A DNA stretch of 64,000 nt from positions 1 through 64,000 of the forward strand of contig NZ_QPMH01000020.1 of the NCBI RefSeq assembly GCF_003344765.1. The letters run 5' to 3'. The notes below the pieces were generated by a model. The model worked only from the letters and a program-made list of their open reading frames with translations, was not told where the DNA came from and did not search any database. Both the position numbers and the translations under genes were made by a program. Below are positions 28,250 to 36,605 of the stretch, in pieces (the first letter of the stretch is position 1; each line of letters starts with the position of its first letter). Source of the stretch: Ferruginivarius sediminum (lineage in GTDB: Bacteria; Pseudomonadota; Alphaproteobacteria; Kiloniellales; Rhodovibrionaceae).

Positions 28250-30349
28250 TCAGCTCAGGATGCGCCGGATGCCGGCCACCATCTCGTCAAGCGTGCTGCG
28301 GTGCTGCTCCATCGCCTTGCGGGTTTCCGGGTCGGTGCTCTGTTCCAGCTTGGCAAGCGGCGCCTCGGCCGGCTTCGCCAGCGCCTCCGTCTGACGCAAC
28401 GCATCCTTCGTGCCCTCCGGGTCGAAGGGCAGGGGGGCGCCGTCGGGCGTGCGGCCGACAATGAGCCACTGCGGCAGGGTGAACAGCACGCCATAGCCGC
28501 CGCGCGCCAGCCTGTAGGCTGTGTCGTGCAGGTTGTACATCGACCGCCGCGCCTGCTCCAGCAGCACGCCCCGCGAGGCGTTGCCCTGTAGCAGGGTCAG
28601 ACCGACACCCCGCAACAGGGTGTCGTAGTAGGCGTCGGCGAGGTCCTGCAGGACGGCATAGTGCTCCTCGGTTGCCCGGCGTGGCTCGGTCGTGACGGCG
28701 AGGTAGTCGGCCTCGTCGATGTCGTCCAGCGCGCGGCGCACGCGGCAAAAGCGCTCGTAGTGGCTGACGCCCTCGTCGATGATGAGCTTGATGAGTTGCA
28801 GCAGCTTTTCTTGCAGGCCGGGCTCGGGATAGTCCTGCGGCCGTTTCTGGATGCTGACCTGCATGTGCGTATAGATGCCGTCCAGGCTGGTCGGCTCCGG
28901 TTCGGCGAAGAACGGGCTGGACTTCTCCACCGAGATGAAGTCGTCGAGCTGCTTGCGGGTCAGCGGCGCCAGCTTGAAGGGGAGCTGCTGCTGCGTCGGC
29001 TGCCGTCCGATCACCTCGGCGCGGTCCATGGTCGGCTCGCCGCCCAACAGCATCAGCGCCTCATTGGCCCAGCGAAGATGGCGCATCTCCTCGACCGCGA
29101 TCATGAAAATCTCGTGCGAGGCAGCGAATATCCGCGATTCCTCGTCGGCCTCGGCCAGGTCGCGCGGCAGTTCCAGCGGCGACTGCCCATAGCGCCGCTG
29201 CGCCGGGATTGGCGGCGCCTTCAGGGAGTACATGGCGTAGAGGTATTCGACGCAGAGCGCGTGCTCGGCCGTGGCAACCACCGCCAGTTCCTCGCGCACC
29301 TTTTCGCGGTCCCACGCGTCATCGATATCGGGTAGCACGGTGGGGCGGTAAACCGAGGTCTCCCGCTCGTCCAGGACGAAGGGCAGCGTCTCCCAGTGCT
29401 GCACCATGTCCGGCTGGCTCATCTCGTTCTCGTGCCATGCCTCGGGCGTGGTGGCGGGCTTGTCGGGCACCGGCTTGGAGCGGTCGCGCTGGAAATTCAG
29501 CGATTGCTGGTTCATCTGGTCGTCGGAGGGGCAGAGCGTCTCCGGGATATCCGGCCCGCTCTCCTCCTGCGGCGGCTTCACGATGTCCGGCTTGCTGCCG
29601 GCCCAGTAGTAGCAGCCGCAATCGGCGAAATCCCACTGCCAGGGCGAGCACAGGCTCTGCGTCAGTTCGCCGGCCGCGACCAGGTCGGGGTCGATCACGC
29701 CCTCTTCATTCAGGTACTTGGCGCGCGGGCCGACCAGCACGCCGATCTGCACCTCGCCGTCGTCGTCCCGCAGGATGCCGCCAAGCTCCAGCCCGTCATC
29801 CGCGCCGAAGAGCGAGTCCTTGAAGCCGTCGATCAGGCGCTTGGGATCGAGGAAGCGGCGCAGCCATACCTTGGCGCTCGGCATGTCCAGTTCGTCGGGC
29901 TGCTTGCCGAACACCACGACGATGGTGTCGTCCTCCAGGTCGGTGACGGCGCGCACGACATTGTAGCCGTCGCGGCCATAGAGGTCTTTCAGGACGTGCT
30001 TGTCCGGGTTCCCGCCGAAACGGCCGCCGATGTACCACAGCCACAGCGCCTTCTTGGCGTCCTCGCTGTCGGCGGGCACGTCCTTCGCCTCGAGGTCGTA
30101 GGGGTGCGTGAACACCTCGGGCCGGATCTCGACCAGCTTTGCGCCGATGCCGTACTGGAAATCGAATACGAGACCCGGGAAGAAGGCACGGCTCATCATG
30201 CGCTGGTCGAATTCAAGACCCGGGTGCGAGTTGTCGACGCCGCTTTCGGGGCGCGTGTTGACCGGGTTCCCGCGGACGATCTCGGCGGCGTGGGCTGTCA
30301 GGTTGCGCGGAAAGATCCTGTAGGGATTGTCTTGGCTCTGATCGCTCAT
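28250..30349 (-). CDS. LodA C-terminal-like domain fused to a ferritin-like domain
   Basis: 699 residues with no signal peptide. Residues 1-260 resemble the C-terminal part of LodA/GoxA CTQ oxidases: the AFFPG motif (55-59), then SPWQWDF with Trp237 (235-241) followed by Cys244, Cys246 and a YYW-GSKPD stretch. About 175 residues separate the two motifs, more than in classic LodA. Residues 350-545 form a ferritin-like domain with probable metal ligands Glu362-His363, Glu421-x-x-His424 (VEEMRHL) and Glu526/His530 (DEGVSHYERF). The C-terminal 100 residues are helical. ATG at 30349 follows GGGGA and lies 17 bases after the LodA-N gene. I know of no described protein with this architecture. Confidence 0.75.
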   Translation of the reverse strand: MSDQSQDNPYRIFPRNLTAHAAEIVRGNPVNTRPESGVDNSHPGLEFDQRMMSRAFFPGLVFDFQYGIGAKLVEIRPEVFTHPYDLEAKDVPADSEDAKKALWLWYIGGRFGGNPDKHVLKDLYGRDGYNVVRAVTDLEDDTIVVVFGKQPDELDMPSAKVWLRRFLDPKRLIDGFKDSLFGADDGLELGGILRDDDGEVQIGVLVGPRAKYLNEEGVIDPDLVAAGELTQSLCSPWQWDFADCGCYYWAGSKPDIVKPPQEESGPDIPETLCPSDDQMNQQSLNFQRDRSKPVPDKPATTPEAWHENEMSQPDMVQHWETLPFVLDERETSVYRPTVLPDIDDAWDREKVREELAVVATAEHALCVEYLYAMYSLKAPPIPAQRRYGQSPLELPRDLAEADEESRIFAASHEIFMIAVEEMRHLRWANEALMLLGGEPTMDRAEVIGRQPTQQQLPFKLAPLTRKQLDDFISVEKSSPFFAEPEPTSLDGIYTHMQVSIQKRPQDYPEPGLQEKLLQLIKLIIDEGVSHYERFCRVRRALDDIDEADYLAVTTEPRRATEEHYAVLQDLADAYYDTLLRGVGLTLLQGNASRGVLLEQARRSMYNLHDTAYRLARGGYGVLFTLPQWLIVGRTPDGAPLPFDPEGTKDALRQTEALAKPAEAPLAKLEQSTDPETRKAMEQHRSTLDEMVAGIRRILS

Positions 30350-30366
30350 CGGATGTCCCCAACCCC

Positions 30367-32013
30367 TTAATCGTTCTCGTCTGAATTGGCGCCGTCCGAC
30401 TGAGCGGCCTTGGCATCGGCGTTCAGCTTGGCGGCCCAGGCCTTCATCTCGTCGTACTGTCGGCGTGTGATGTGGAAAGGATAGCGGTCGGCGCCGCGCA
30501 TCACCGCCGGCATGCGCTTGTCGTAGAGATGCTTCGGCTCGCCCGGCGTGCGGATCCACTGCTCGATCAGGTCCGGGTTCTCGCGGGCAAGGTCGTCGAA
30601 GAACTCGGTCGCCGTGTTGCGGCGGTGCCGGCGACGGCCGATAGCGGTCAGCGGCAGGTCCTCGACCGAGGGTACGTTATCCGTGTTCCACAGCATGGCC
30701 GCCGCCTGCTCCGGCGTGACCGTGCTGTCCGGATCCTTGGCATCGGTCGAGTTCTCCTCGATGAACCAGTTGTTCCAGACGTCGATGTTGGCCAGTCCGG
30801 CGGTTTCGTAGGCGCGCTCCAGCAGGTCGTTGACGGACGCGCGGGTGGCTTCCCATCTTTCTGGGTCGGCCGTCCAGTCCGGGCTGCGCACGTCGCCGCG
30901 CATCACGCGGTCAGCCAGACCGTCGGCCAGCGACACCGGCTGCCGGCGGTCCGGGGCAAAGTGCGGCGGCGACACGGCAACGCGGGCATAGGCCTTGCCC
31001 ACGCCCCTGATATGGCAGGTGATGATGCCATCGCTCATGTCGTCGACCATGCCCAAGCCGTCCTGCACGGCGTTCGGTCCGACGGTGTAGGCGAAAAGGC
31101 CCGGCGGCAGGTTGCCGACGTCCGCCGTCGGCCCGGCGACAGTGCGCAGCAGCTCGCTCTGGTCCGCCGCGCTGCTGACGGCCTTGGCCTCGCCCAGGTG
31201 CGGCAGCAGGTCGACCAGTTTCTCCGGCAGGTCGTCGAATTGCAGCAGGCCGAACTTCGGCCAAGGTGAATCCGGATTGACGATCAGTCGTTCGTCGGGA
31301 ATGTCGAAGTCGCTCCAGTCACGGCCGAAAAAGTGGCCCAGCGCCTTGGCCAGCACCCACTCGCCGGGATCGCGCAGGATGCTCGGATCCTCGTCCAGGC
31401 GGTCCCAGAAGTTGCTTGGCGCGAAGGCGTGGCCCGGCGGGGCATAGAAGCGCAGGCGCAGGCCCGGAAAGTCCTCGGTGGGCCTCGTCACCTGCACGCG
31501 CCCCTGGAGGATGTGCTTGCCGTCCAGAAGGATCGGGTTATCGGCCCCCGCCGGGGGTGTGCCCTCCAGCCGCTTGATGGCGTGATCGTTGCCGGCAACC
31601 TGGATCCGGGACTCGATCTTGTCGCCTTCCGCGCCCGTCAGGTGAAAGGCCTTGTGGTTGGCCTGATGAACGTCCCAGGTGACGTCCGCGAGCGACAAGC
31701 CGTTCCGTGCCAGTACGTCGTGCGTGATCGGGCCCGAGCCGCCGTCCCACTCACCGTGCAGTTCGAAGAAAGGGCAGGCGGGGCGGATACCCTCGTCGTC
31801 CTTGAAGACGATCTCGCCGTTTTCCGGTGGCGGCACGGCGCTGACGGTCCCGTCCTCGGCGACCTCCAGGCTCTCCGCGGCGACGACGCGCGTGCGGCCT
31901 GAGCCGTGGGGCGACAGGTCTGGCGTACTCCAGTAATAATTGCGCAGCGGTGTGGACGATCCGCCGACGCGGGCGAAGGCCATGGGCTGGACCAGCCAGA
32001 TCCGTTTCAGCAT
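30367..32013 (-). CDS. LodA N-terminal-like protein (split CTQ-oxidase half)
   Basis: 548 residues. It follows the plan of the LodA N-terminal region: the start RIWLVQPMAFARVG recalls the family's HPAIGIARVG, then a beta-rich part (PACPFFELHGEWD; LADVTWDVHQANHKAFHL), then DDMSDGIITCHI (324-335), SPPHFAPD (348-355) and a C-terminal TRRQYDEMKAWA (like the QY-WA motif before the LodA_C domain). In LodA one chain holds both halves; here the second half is the next gene. No signal peptide. First gene of a three-gene operon, with its promoter in the 372-base gap shared with the divergent membrane protein gene. Confidence 0.75.
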   Translation of the reverse strand: MLKRIWLVQPMAFARVGGSSTPLRNYYWSTPDLSPHGSGRTRVVAAESLEVAEDGTVSAVPPPENGEIVFKDDEGIRPACPFFELHGEWDGGSGPITHDVLARNGLSLADVTWDVHQANHKAFHLTGAEGDKIESRIQVAGNDHAIKRLEGTPPAGADNPILLDGKHILQGRVQVTRPTEDFPGLRLRFYAPPGHAFAPSNFWDRLDEDPSILRDPGEWVLAKALGHFFGRDWSDFDIPDERLIVNPDSPWPKFGLLQFDDLPEKLVDLLPHLGEAKAVSSAADQSELLRTVAGPTADVGNLPPGLFAYTVGPNAVQDGLGMVDDMSDGIITCHIRGVGKAYARVAVSPPHFAPDRRQPVSLADGLADRVMRGDVRSPDWTADPERWEATRASVNDLLERAYETAGLANIDVWNNWFIEENSTDAKDPDSTVTPEQAAAMLWNTDNVPSVEDLPLTAIGRRRHRRNTATEFFDDLARENPDLIEQWIRTPGEPKHLYDKRMPAVMRGADRYPFHITRRQYDEMKAWAAKLNADAKAAQSDGANSDEND

Positions 32014-32385
32014 GCCTGCCGCTCCCCGAAGCGCTTGGGCAGGGAGCACGGACCGTACGAGTCGCGGCCCACGGACCGCACCTCCGGGCGCATAGCCTTA
32101 TCGCCCATCGGACCCCCTGCATCCGTATGAGGACGTTGCCTTGCCAGCCCGTGTGTCGAGACGAACCGGCGCTGCATTGTGAAGACCCCCTGGACGGCGG
32201 CGGTACCGGACCGTCCGAAGCGCAACCACTATGATGCAAAAATGCTCTGCTCGCTACCCGATTCGCGGGAATGTGCCCGGCCCGCCGGCCTCGGTTGCGG
32301 AGGGCGGTTCGGGTTTGCGCCCCACCTGATGTATGGTGAATATCGAATATTTTTTGCACGCGCGGCCGATCCGGGAGGACACGCG
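32014..32385. promoter_or_regulatory. Divergent control region of the quinoprotein cluster
   Basis: 372 bases between the LodA-N gene (minus) and the membrane P-loop gene (plus), the only divergent junction in the cluster and so the likely control point for both operons. Near the plus-strand gene lies AATAT-CGA-ATATT (32339-32351), an inverted repeat in an AT-rich patch 35 bases before the start, a candidate operator or promoter element. No gene seen. Confidence 0.45.
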
Positions 32386-33483
32386 ATGAAGCCGACGACA
32401 CTCTTCGGCTCCGACGTCTATGAGGACTATACGGCAATCTATACCTGGAACTCCAACCAGATGGCGCACGCCATGATGGGCTTCGCGGGCACGACGCTGC
32501 TGGGGCACGGCGCGATGGAGCTTGGCATGAGCCCGTGGTGGGCGCTGCTGTTCGCGGTCATTCCGGCGCTCAAGGACGCAACCGACTATGCGGTTGACCT
32601 GACCCGCGCCGGGCACATTTTCGAAATCACCGAAGCGCACGAGCGGGAGACGCGCGCCGACGGTTTTACCGACAACTACTTCTGGAACGTCGGGACGCTG
32701 CTTGCCCTGTTCCTGGCAGTCAGCACGGCGGCAAAGGACTGGCCGCTTTATGTGCTGTTCGCCATTGCCATCGCCTATGCCGTAGTGGGTATCTTCTGGC
32801 TGGGCGGACATTTCAACACGCAGAAGCTGCGCTTCGACACCGCCGCGCTGCCATACTTCTTCCGTCTGCCGAATTTTGCCGGCAATCTCGTCGGCGCGTT
32901 CCAGGTCACCGAGTCCGGCGACGGCGACGATGGCGGCCGGAAGGCGGCGATCCAGGGGGTCGAGGCTTTTACCTACGATCGCGAGGACGCCGCACGGCAC
33001 GTAATTGTCTCGGGCCCGGGGCGCAGCCGCAAGACCACGCTGGCCTCGGCCATCGGGTCCGGCTTGACGGTGCGCGATACGACGGTGCGCTATCTCTCCC
33101 AGGCCGCTCTGGTGGATGCCCTCGCCATGGAGCAGAGCGGGGAGGAGCGGGCGAAGACTGAGCCGCTACCACCGCTGCTGGCGAATGTGATCATCGTCGA
33201 TGACGTGGGCGCCGCGCTTCCCGATGAAAGCCTGCCTCGGAAGCTGGCAGAGAGCCGCACCGTCTGGGTGATTGCCGACCCGGCGTCGGCGGACCACTGG
33301 CGTCGGCGGCTGCGCGGGCTGCTGTCGGGGCCGATGCTGGCGGTGGAGCTGGGTCCCCCGCGCGAGGACGAACGGGTGGACAAGCGGGCAACCCCATGGT
33401 GGGTGACGTTGCTGTCGCTTGCGACGCTGGTCATCGCATCCGTGGCCACTTTGGGCTCGTTGGGCCTCGTACTTTGCGGGTAG
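32386..33483 (+). CDS. Membrane protein with degenerate P-loop
   Basis: 365 residues. The N-terminal 170 residues have several hydrophobic helices (about 27-45, 51-62, 102-116, 121-139). A soluble part follows with a Walker A-like sequence SGPGRSRKTTLAS (209-221), where the usual last Gly is Arg215, and a Walker B-like NVIIVDDVG (267-275). A final membrane helix is at about 343-363. GGGAGGA precedes the ATG. Family unknown. It is first in the operon with a GMC oxidoreductase and the radical-SAM enzyme, and recalls the KAP gene as a membrane-bound NTPase partner. Confidence 0.72.
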   Translation: MKPTTLFGSDVYEDYTAIYTWNSNQMAHAMMGFAGTTLLGHGAMELGMSPWWALLFAVIPALKDATDYAVDLTRAGHIFEITEAHERETRADGFTDNYFWNVGTLLALFLAVSTAAKDWPLYVLFAIAIAYAVVGIFWLGGHFNTQKLRFDTAALPYFFRLPNFAGNLVGAFQVTESGDGDDGGRKAAIQGVEAFTYDREDAARHVIVSGPGRSRKTTLASAIGSGLTVRDTTVRYLSQAALVDALAMEQSGEERAKTEPLPPLLANVIIVDDVGAALPDESLPRKLAESRTVWVIADPASADHWRRRLRGLLSGPMLAVELGPPREDERVDKRATPWWVTLLSLATLVIASVATLGSLGLVLCG

Positions 33484-33577
33484 CGTTGGTGCGCTGTGCA
33501 GCGCCCGCAGCCGGTGGTAGAGTTATCACAGTCGCGGCGACGCAGCCTGCGTACATCCGGGGGGATGGGCACCACTT

Positions 33578-35161
33578 ATGGCGGACTACGATGCCATCGT
33601 CGTCGGCTCGGGCTTCGGCGGCGCCGTCACGGCCTGCCGCCTGGCCGAATCGGGCGCGCGGGTGCTGGTGCTGGAGCGCGGCCGGCGCTGGACGCCGGAA
33701 ACCTATCCGCGCACCGTGACCGACCCCTGGTTCTTCGACGACCGCAGGCCGGACCGCTGCAACGGCTGGCTGGACATGCGGTTCTTCAAGGGCATGATGG
33801 TGGCGCAAGGCGCTGGCGTTGGCGGCGGCTCGCTGAGCTATGCCAGTGTCGTCATGGCGGCCGACGACGAGCGCTTCGAATCCGGTTGGCCGGAGGAGGT
33901 CACTGCCGGCGCGCTTGCACCCTATTACGACCGCGCCCGCCGGATGCTGGACGCGCAGACGCTGCCCCAGGGGCAGGAGACCGATCGCGCCGCCATTCTG
34001 CGGCGCGCGGCGGAGCGTCTGGGCTACGCCGAGCGCTATGAGCGGGTGCCGCTCGCGGTGGCCTTCGACCCCCACTATACCTATGACCAGCCCGATCCGA
34101 TCGATCCCAGGCACGCCCGCCATTTCACCAACGCGCAGGGCGTGACCCAGGCGACCTGCGTCCACCTTGGCAACTGCCACATCGGCTGCGACGTCAAGGC
34201 CAAGAACACCCTGGACTTCAACTATCTGGCGGCCGCCGAGGCGAAGGGCGCGGAGGTGCGGCCGCTGCACACGGTCCGTCTCGTCGAACCGGCGGGCAGC
34301 GGCTACAAGGTGCACTGGCAGTGCGTCGAGGACGGCGGCCTGACGTCCGGATCGGCAACGGCGGACAAGGTCGTTCTGGCGGCCGGTTCGCTCGGCACGA
34401 CGGAGCTTTTGCTACGCTGCCGCGACCAGCACGGCACCTTGCCGAACGTCAGCGAACGCCTGGGTGAGTCCTGGAGTCCGAACGCCAACTTCATGACGCC
34501 GGCCTTCTATCCGGAAAGCGTCAAGGTCAACCAGGGCATCGGGCCGCTGATCGCCTCCGGCCTCAATTTCATGGACGGCGAGATTGGCGGGCAGCGTTTC
34601 TACGTCGAGGACGACGGCTTTCCCAACGTGCTGCTGAACGCCCTGTCAGCGCGGCTTGGCGGTACCTGGTTCGCGCGCTTCTTCCGGGACCGCTTGCGGC
34701 GCGGCCTGGACGAGATGAACCCGGCCGATCGTGTCATGCTGTGGCTCGGCGAGGGCGTCGATGCCGGCGACGGACGCCTGCGGCTGGGCCGGCCCATGCT
34801 GGCCCCGTGGCGCAAGTCGGTGAAACTCGACTGGAACGTAAAGGAGTCCCGCGCGGTCTTTGATGCCATCGTCGAGACCCACAAACGATTGTCGGAGGTC
34901 GAAGGCGGGCGCGCAAAGGTCCCGCCGTTCTGGCGGTGGTTCAAGTGGCTGACCAGCGTCCACCCGCTGGGCGGCTGCGCCATGGCCGACAGCGCGACCG
35001 GCGGTGTGGTGGATCATTGCGGCGAGGTGTTCGGCCACCCGAACCTCTACGTCGCCGACGGGGCCGTCATTCCGCGCCCGATCGGCCGCAATCCGGCGCT
35101 GACCATCGCCGCGCTGGCCGAGCGCAGCGCCGCCATCATGACCGGGGAACGGCAGGCATGA
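33578..35161 (+). CDS. GMC oxidoreductase, cholesterol oxidase-like
   Basis: 527 residues. FAD fold AIVVGSGFGGAVTACRL at the N-terminus, GVGGGSLSYASVVMA in the GMC signature position, and the C-terminal active-site motifs SVHPLGGCAMADS and RNPALTIAALAERSA. This is the cholesterol oxidase / sterol-type branch of the family, distinct from the other two GMC proteins in the cluster. It carries no signal peptide. Its stop overlaps the radical-SAM start (ATGA), so the two are translated together. Confidence 0.88.
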   Translation: MADYDAIVVGSGFGGAVTACRLAESGARVLVLERGRRWTPETYPRTVTDPWFFDDRRPDRCNGWLDMRFFKGMMVAQGAGVGGGSLSYASVVMAADDERFESGWPEEVTAGALAPYYDRARRMLDAQTLPQGQETDRAAILRRAAERLGYAERYERVPLAVAFDPHYTYDQPDPIDPRHARHFTNAQGVTQATCVHLGNCHIGCDVKAKNTLDFNYLAAAEAKGAEVRPLHTVRLVEPAGSGYKVHWQCVEDGGLTSGSATADKVVLAAGSLGTTELLLRCRDQHGTLPNVSERLGESWSPNANFMTPAFYPESVKVNQGIGPLIASGLNFMDGEIGGQRFYVEDDGFPNVLLNALSARLGGTWFARFFRDRLRRGLDEMNPADRVMLWLGEGVDAGDGRLRLGRPMLAPWRKSVKLDWNVKESRAVFDAIVETHKRLSEVEGGRAKVPPFWRWFKWLTSVHPLGGCAMADSATGGVVDHCGEVFGHPNLYVADGAVIPRPIGRNPALTIAALAERSAAIMTGERQA

Positions 35162-36513
35162 GCGTGATCGAAGACCCGCTGAGCGAGGCCGCGGCGCCTG
35201 CCGCCCATGCCGGTCCCTGGCACCCGGACGCGCGTGTCGTGCGCAGCGCGGTCGGCAACCACCTTTTCGTCGTGGACGGCAGCCGGCTCTACGACATTCC
35301 CGACGATCTCGCGACGCGCCTGGAGCGTGACCTGACCGCCGGCGATAGGAGCGGCATCGAGGCGCTGTTGGACCAGGTTTCGCCCGGCCAGGCGCGCTAC
35401 ATCGGACCCGAGGGTGCGGAGCCGCCGCCGCTGCGGGCGATCTCGCTCAACGTCGCGCAGGCGTGCAACCTGGGCTGCGGCTATTGCTACGCTGACGAGG
35501 GTCGCTTCGGCGGCAAGCCGCGCGGGATGACGCTGGACACCGCGAAGGAGGTGATCGACCGCCTGATCGCGGAGTCCGAACCGGGCGGGCGCATCGTCGT
35601 CGGGTTCATGGGGGGCGAGCCGCTGCTGCGCCGCGACCTTGTACATGGTGCCACCGCTTACGCGGCGGAGCAGGGCGCGAAGGCCGGCCGTCAGGTGGGC
35701 TTTTCGATCACTACCAACCTGACGCTGCTGCGGGAGGAGGATGCGGCGCTGTTCCGCGATCACGGCTTCACCGTGCAAGTCAGCATCGATGGCCCGCGCG
35801 AGGTGAACAACAAGCTGCGTCCGATGCGCGGGCGAAGCGGCGACAGCTATGGCCGGGTCCGCCAGGGGCTGGAGACGGTGGCGCGCGTCGGCCGCCCGCG
35901 CCATCTCTCCGCCCGCGCGACGGTGACGCCGAAAAGCGGCGAGTTGTTGCCAAGCCTGGACCATCTACTGGACCTGGGCTTCGACGACGCCGGCTTCTCC
36001 GCTGTGACGCAGTCCCCGGACCCGAGCCTTGCGTTCGACAAGGCCGACTTCGACCGTTTCCTGGCGGAGATGATCGCCTGTGGAGAGAAGGCGCGGGACG
36101 CGGCGCTGCGGGGCGAGCGCTATCCTTTCAGCAACTTCGAGACCGCTTTGACAGAGATCCATCGTGGCACGCACCGTCCGTATCCCTGCGGCGCGGGCGC
36201 TGGCTATCTGAGCGCGAACGCTGAGGGTGAGCTTTACGCCTGCCACCGGCTGGTGGACGACGATGCCTATGCGATGGGCGATACGGCCGGTAGCAATATC
36301 GACGCGCGCCGCGCGCACCTGGCGGCGCGCCATGTGGACAGGCAGGAGCCGTGCCGAAGCTGCTGGGCGCGCTACCTCTGCGGCGGCGGCTGCTATCACG
36401 AAGTCGACAAGCGCGGACGTCTTGCCTGCGACTACATCCGGGGCTGGCTGGAATTCTGCCTTGGTGCCTACGCTACCATCTCGGAGACGGCGCCGGAGTA
36501 TTTCGCGCGATAG
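35158..36513 (+). CDS. Radical SAM/SPASM peptide-modifying enzyme (QhpD/PeaB-like)
   Basis: 451 residues. The [4Fe-4S]/SAM motif is QACNLGCGYCYADEG (Cys103, Cys107, Cys110), with GGEPLL further on. The C-terminal SPASM part has PCGAGAGYLSANAEGELYAC and later CRSCWARYLCGGGC and LACDYI, enough cysteines for two auxiliary clusters. The N-terminal 90 residues are a leader-recognition-like segment (HLFVVDGSRLYDIPDDL). In the qhp system such an enzyme (QhpD) makes Cys-to-Asp/Glu thioether links in the CTQ subunit before export. Coupling to the GMC gene and nearness of the LodA-type operon and the subtilase gene suggest a similar cofactor-forming role; its substrate here is unknown. Confidence 0.82.
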   Translation: MSVIEDPLSEAAAPAAHAGPWHPDARVVRSAVGNHLFVVDGSRLYDIPDDLATRLERDLTAGDRSGIEALLDQVSPGQARYIGPEGAEPPPLRAISLNVAQACNLGCGYCYADEGRFGGKPRGMTLDTAKEVIDRLIAESEPGGRIVVGFMGGEPLLRRDLVHGATAYAAEQGAKAGRQVGFSITTNLTLLREEDAALFRDHGFTVQVSIDGPREVNNKLRPMRGRSGDSYGRVRQGLETVARVGRPRHLSARATVTPKSGELLPSLDHLLDLGFDDAGFSAVTQSPDPSLAFDKADFDRFLAEMIACGEKARDAALRGERYPFSNFETALTEIHRGTHRPYPCGAGAGYLSANAEGELYACHRLVDDDAYAMGDTAGSNIDARRAHLAARHVDRQEPCRSCWARYLCGGGCYHEVDKRGRLACDYIRGWLEFCLGAYATISETAPEYFAR

Positions 36514-36523
36514 CTTTGGCGAA

Positions 36524-36558
36524 AGCGGTGGTGTATCGCGTCGATACTACCCGCCGCT
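36524..36558. terminator. Imperfect hairpin at convergent gene ends
   Basis: Arms AGCGGTGGTGTAT and ATACTACCCGCCGCT form an imperfect stem with a loop of about seven bases. It lies between the stops of the radical-SAM gene (36513) and the subtilase gene (36606), so it may end both transcripts; there is no T tract, so confidence is modest. Confidence 0.45.
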
Positions 36559-36605
36559 AGCGGCCATGCAGTCGAACGGGTCACGCCTGACCCCGCAGTC
36601 CAGTG

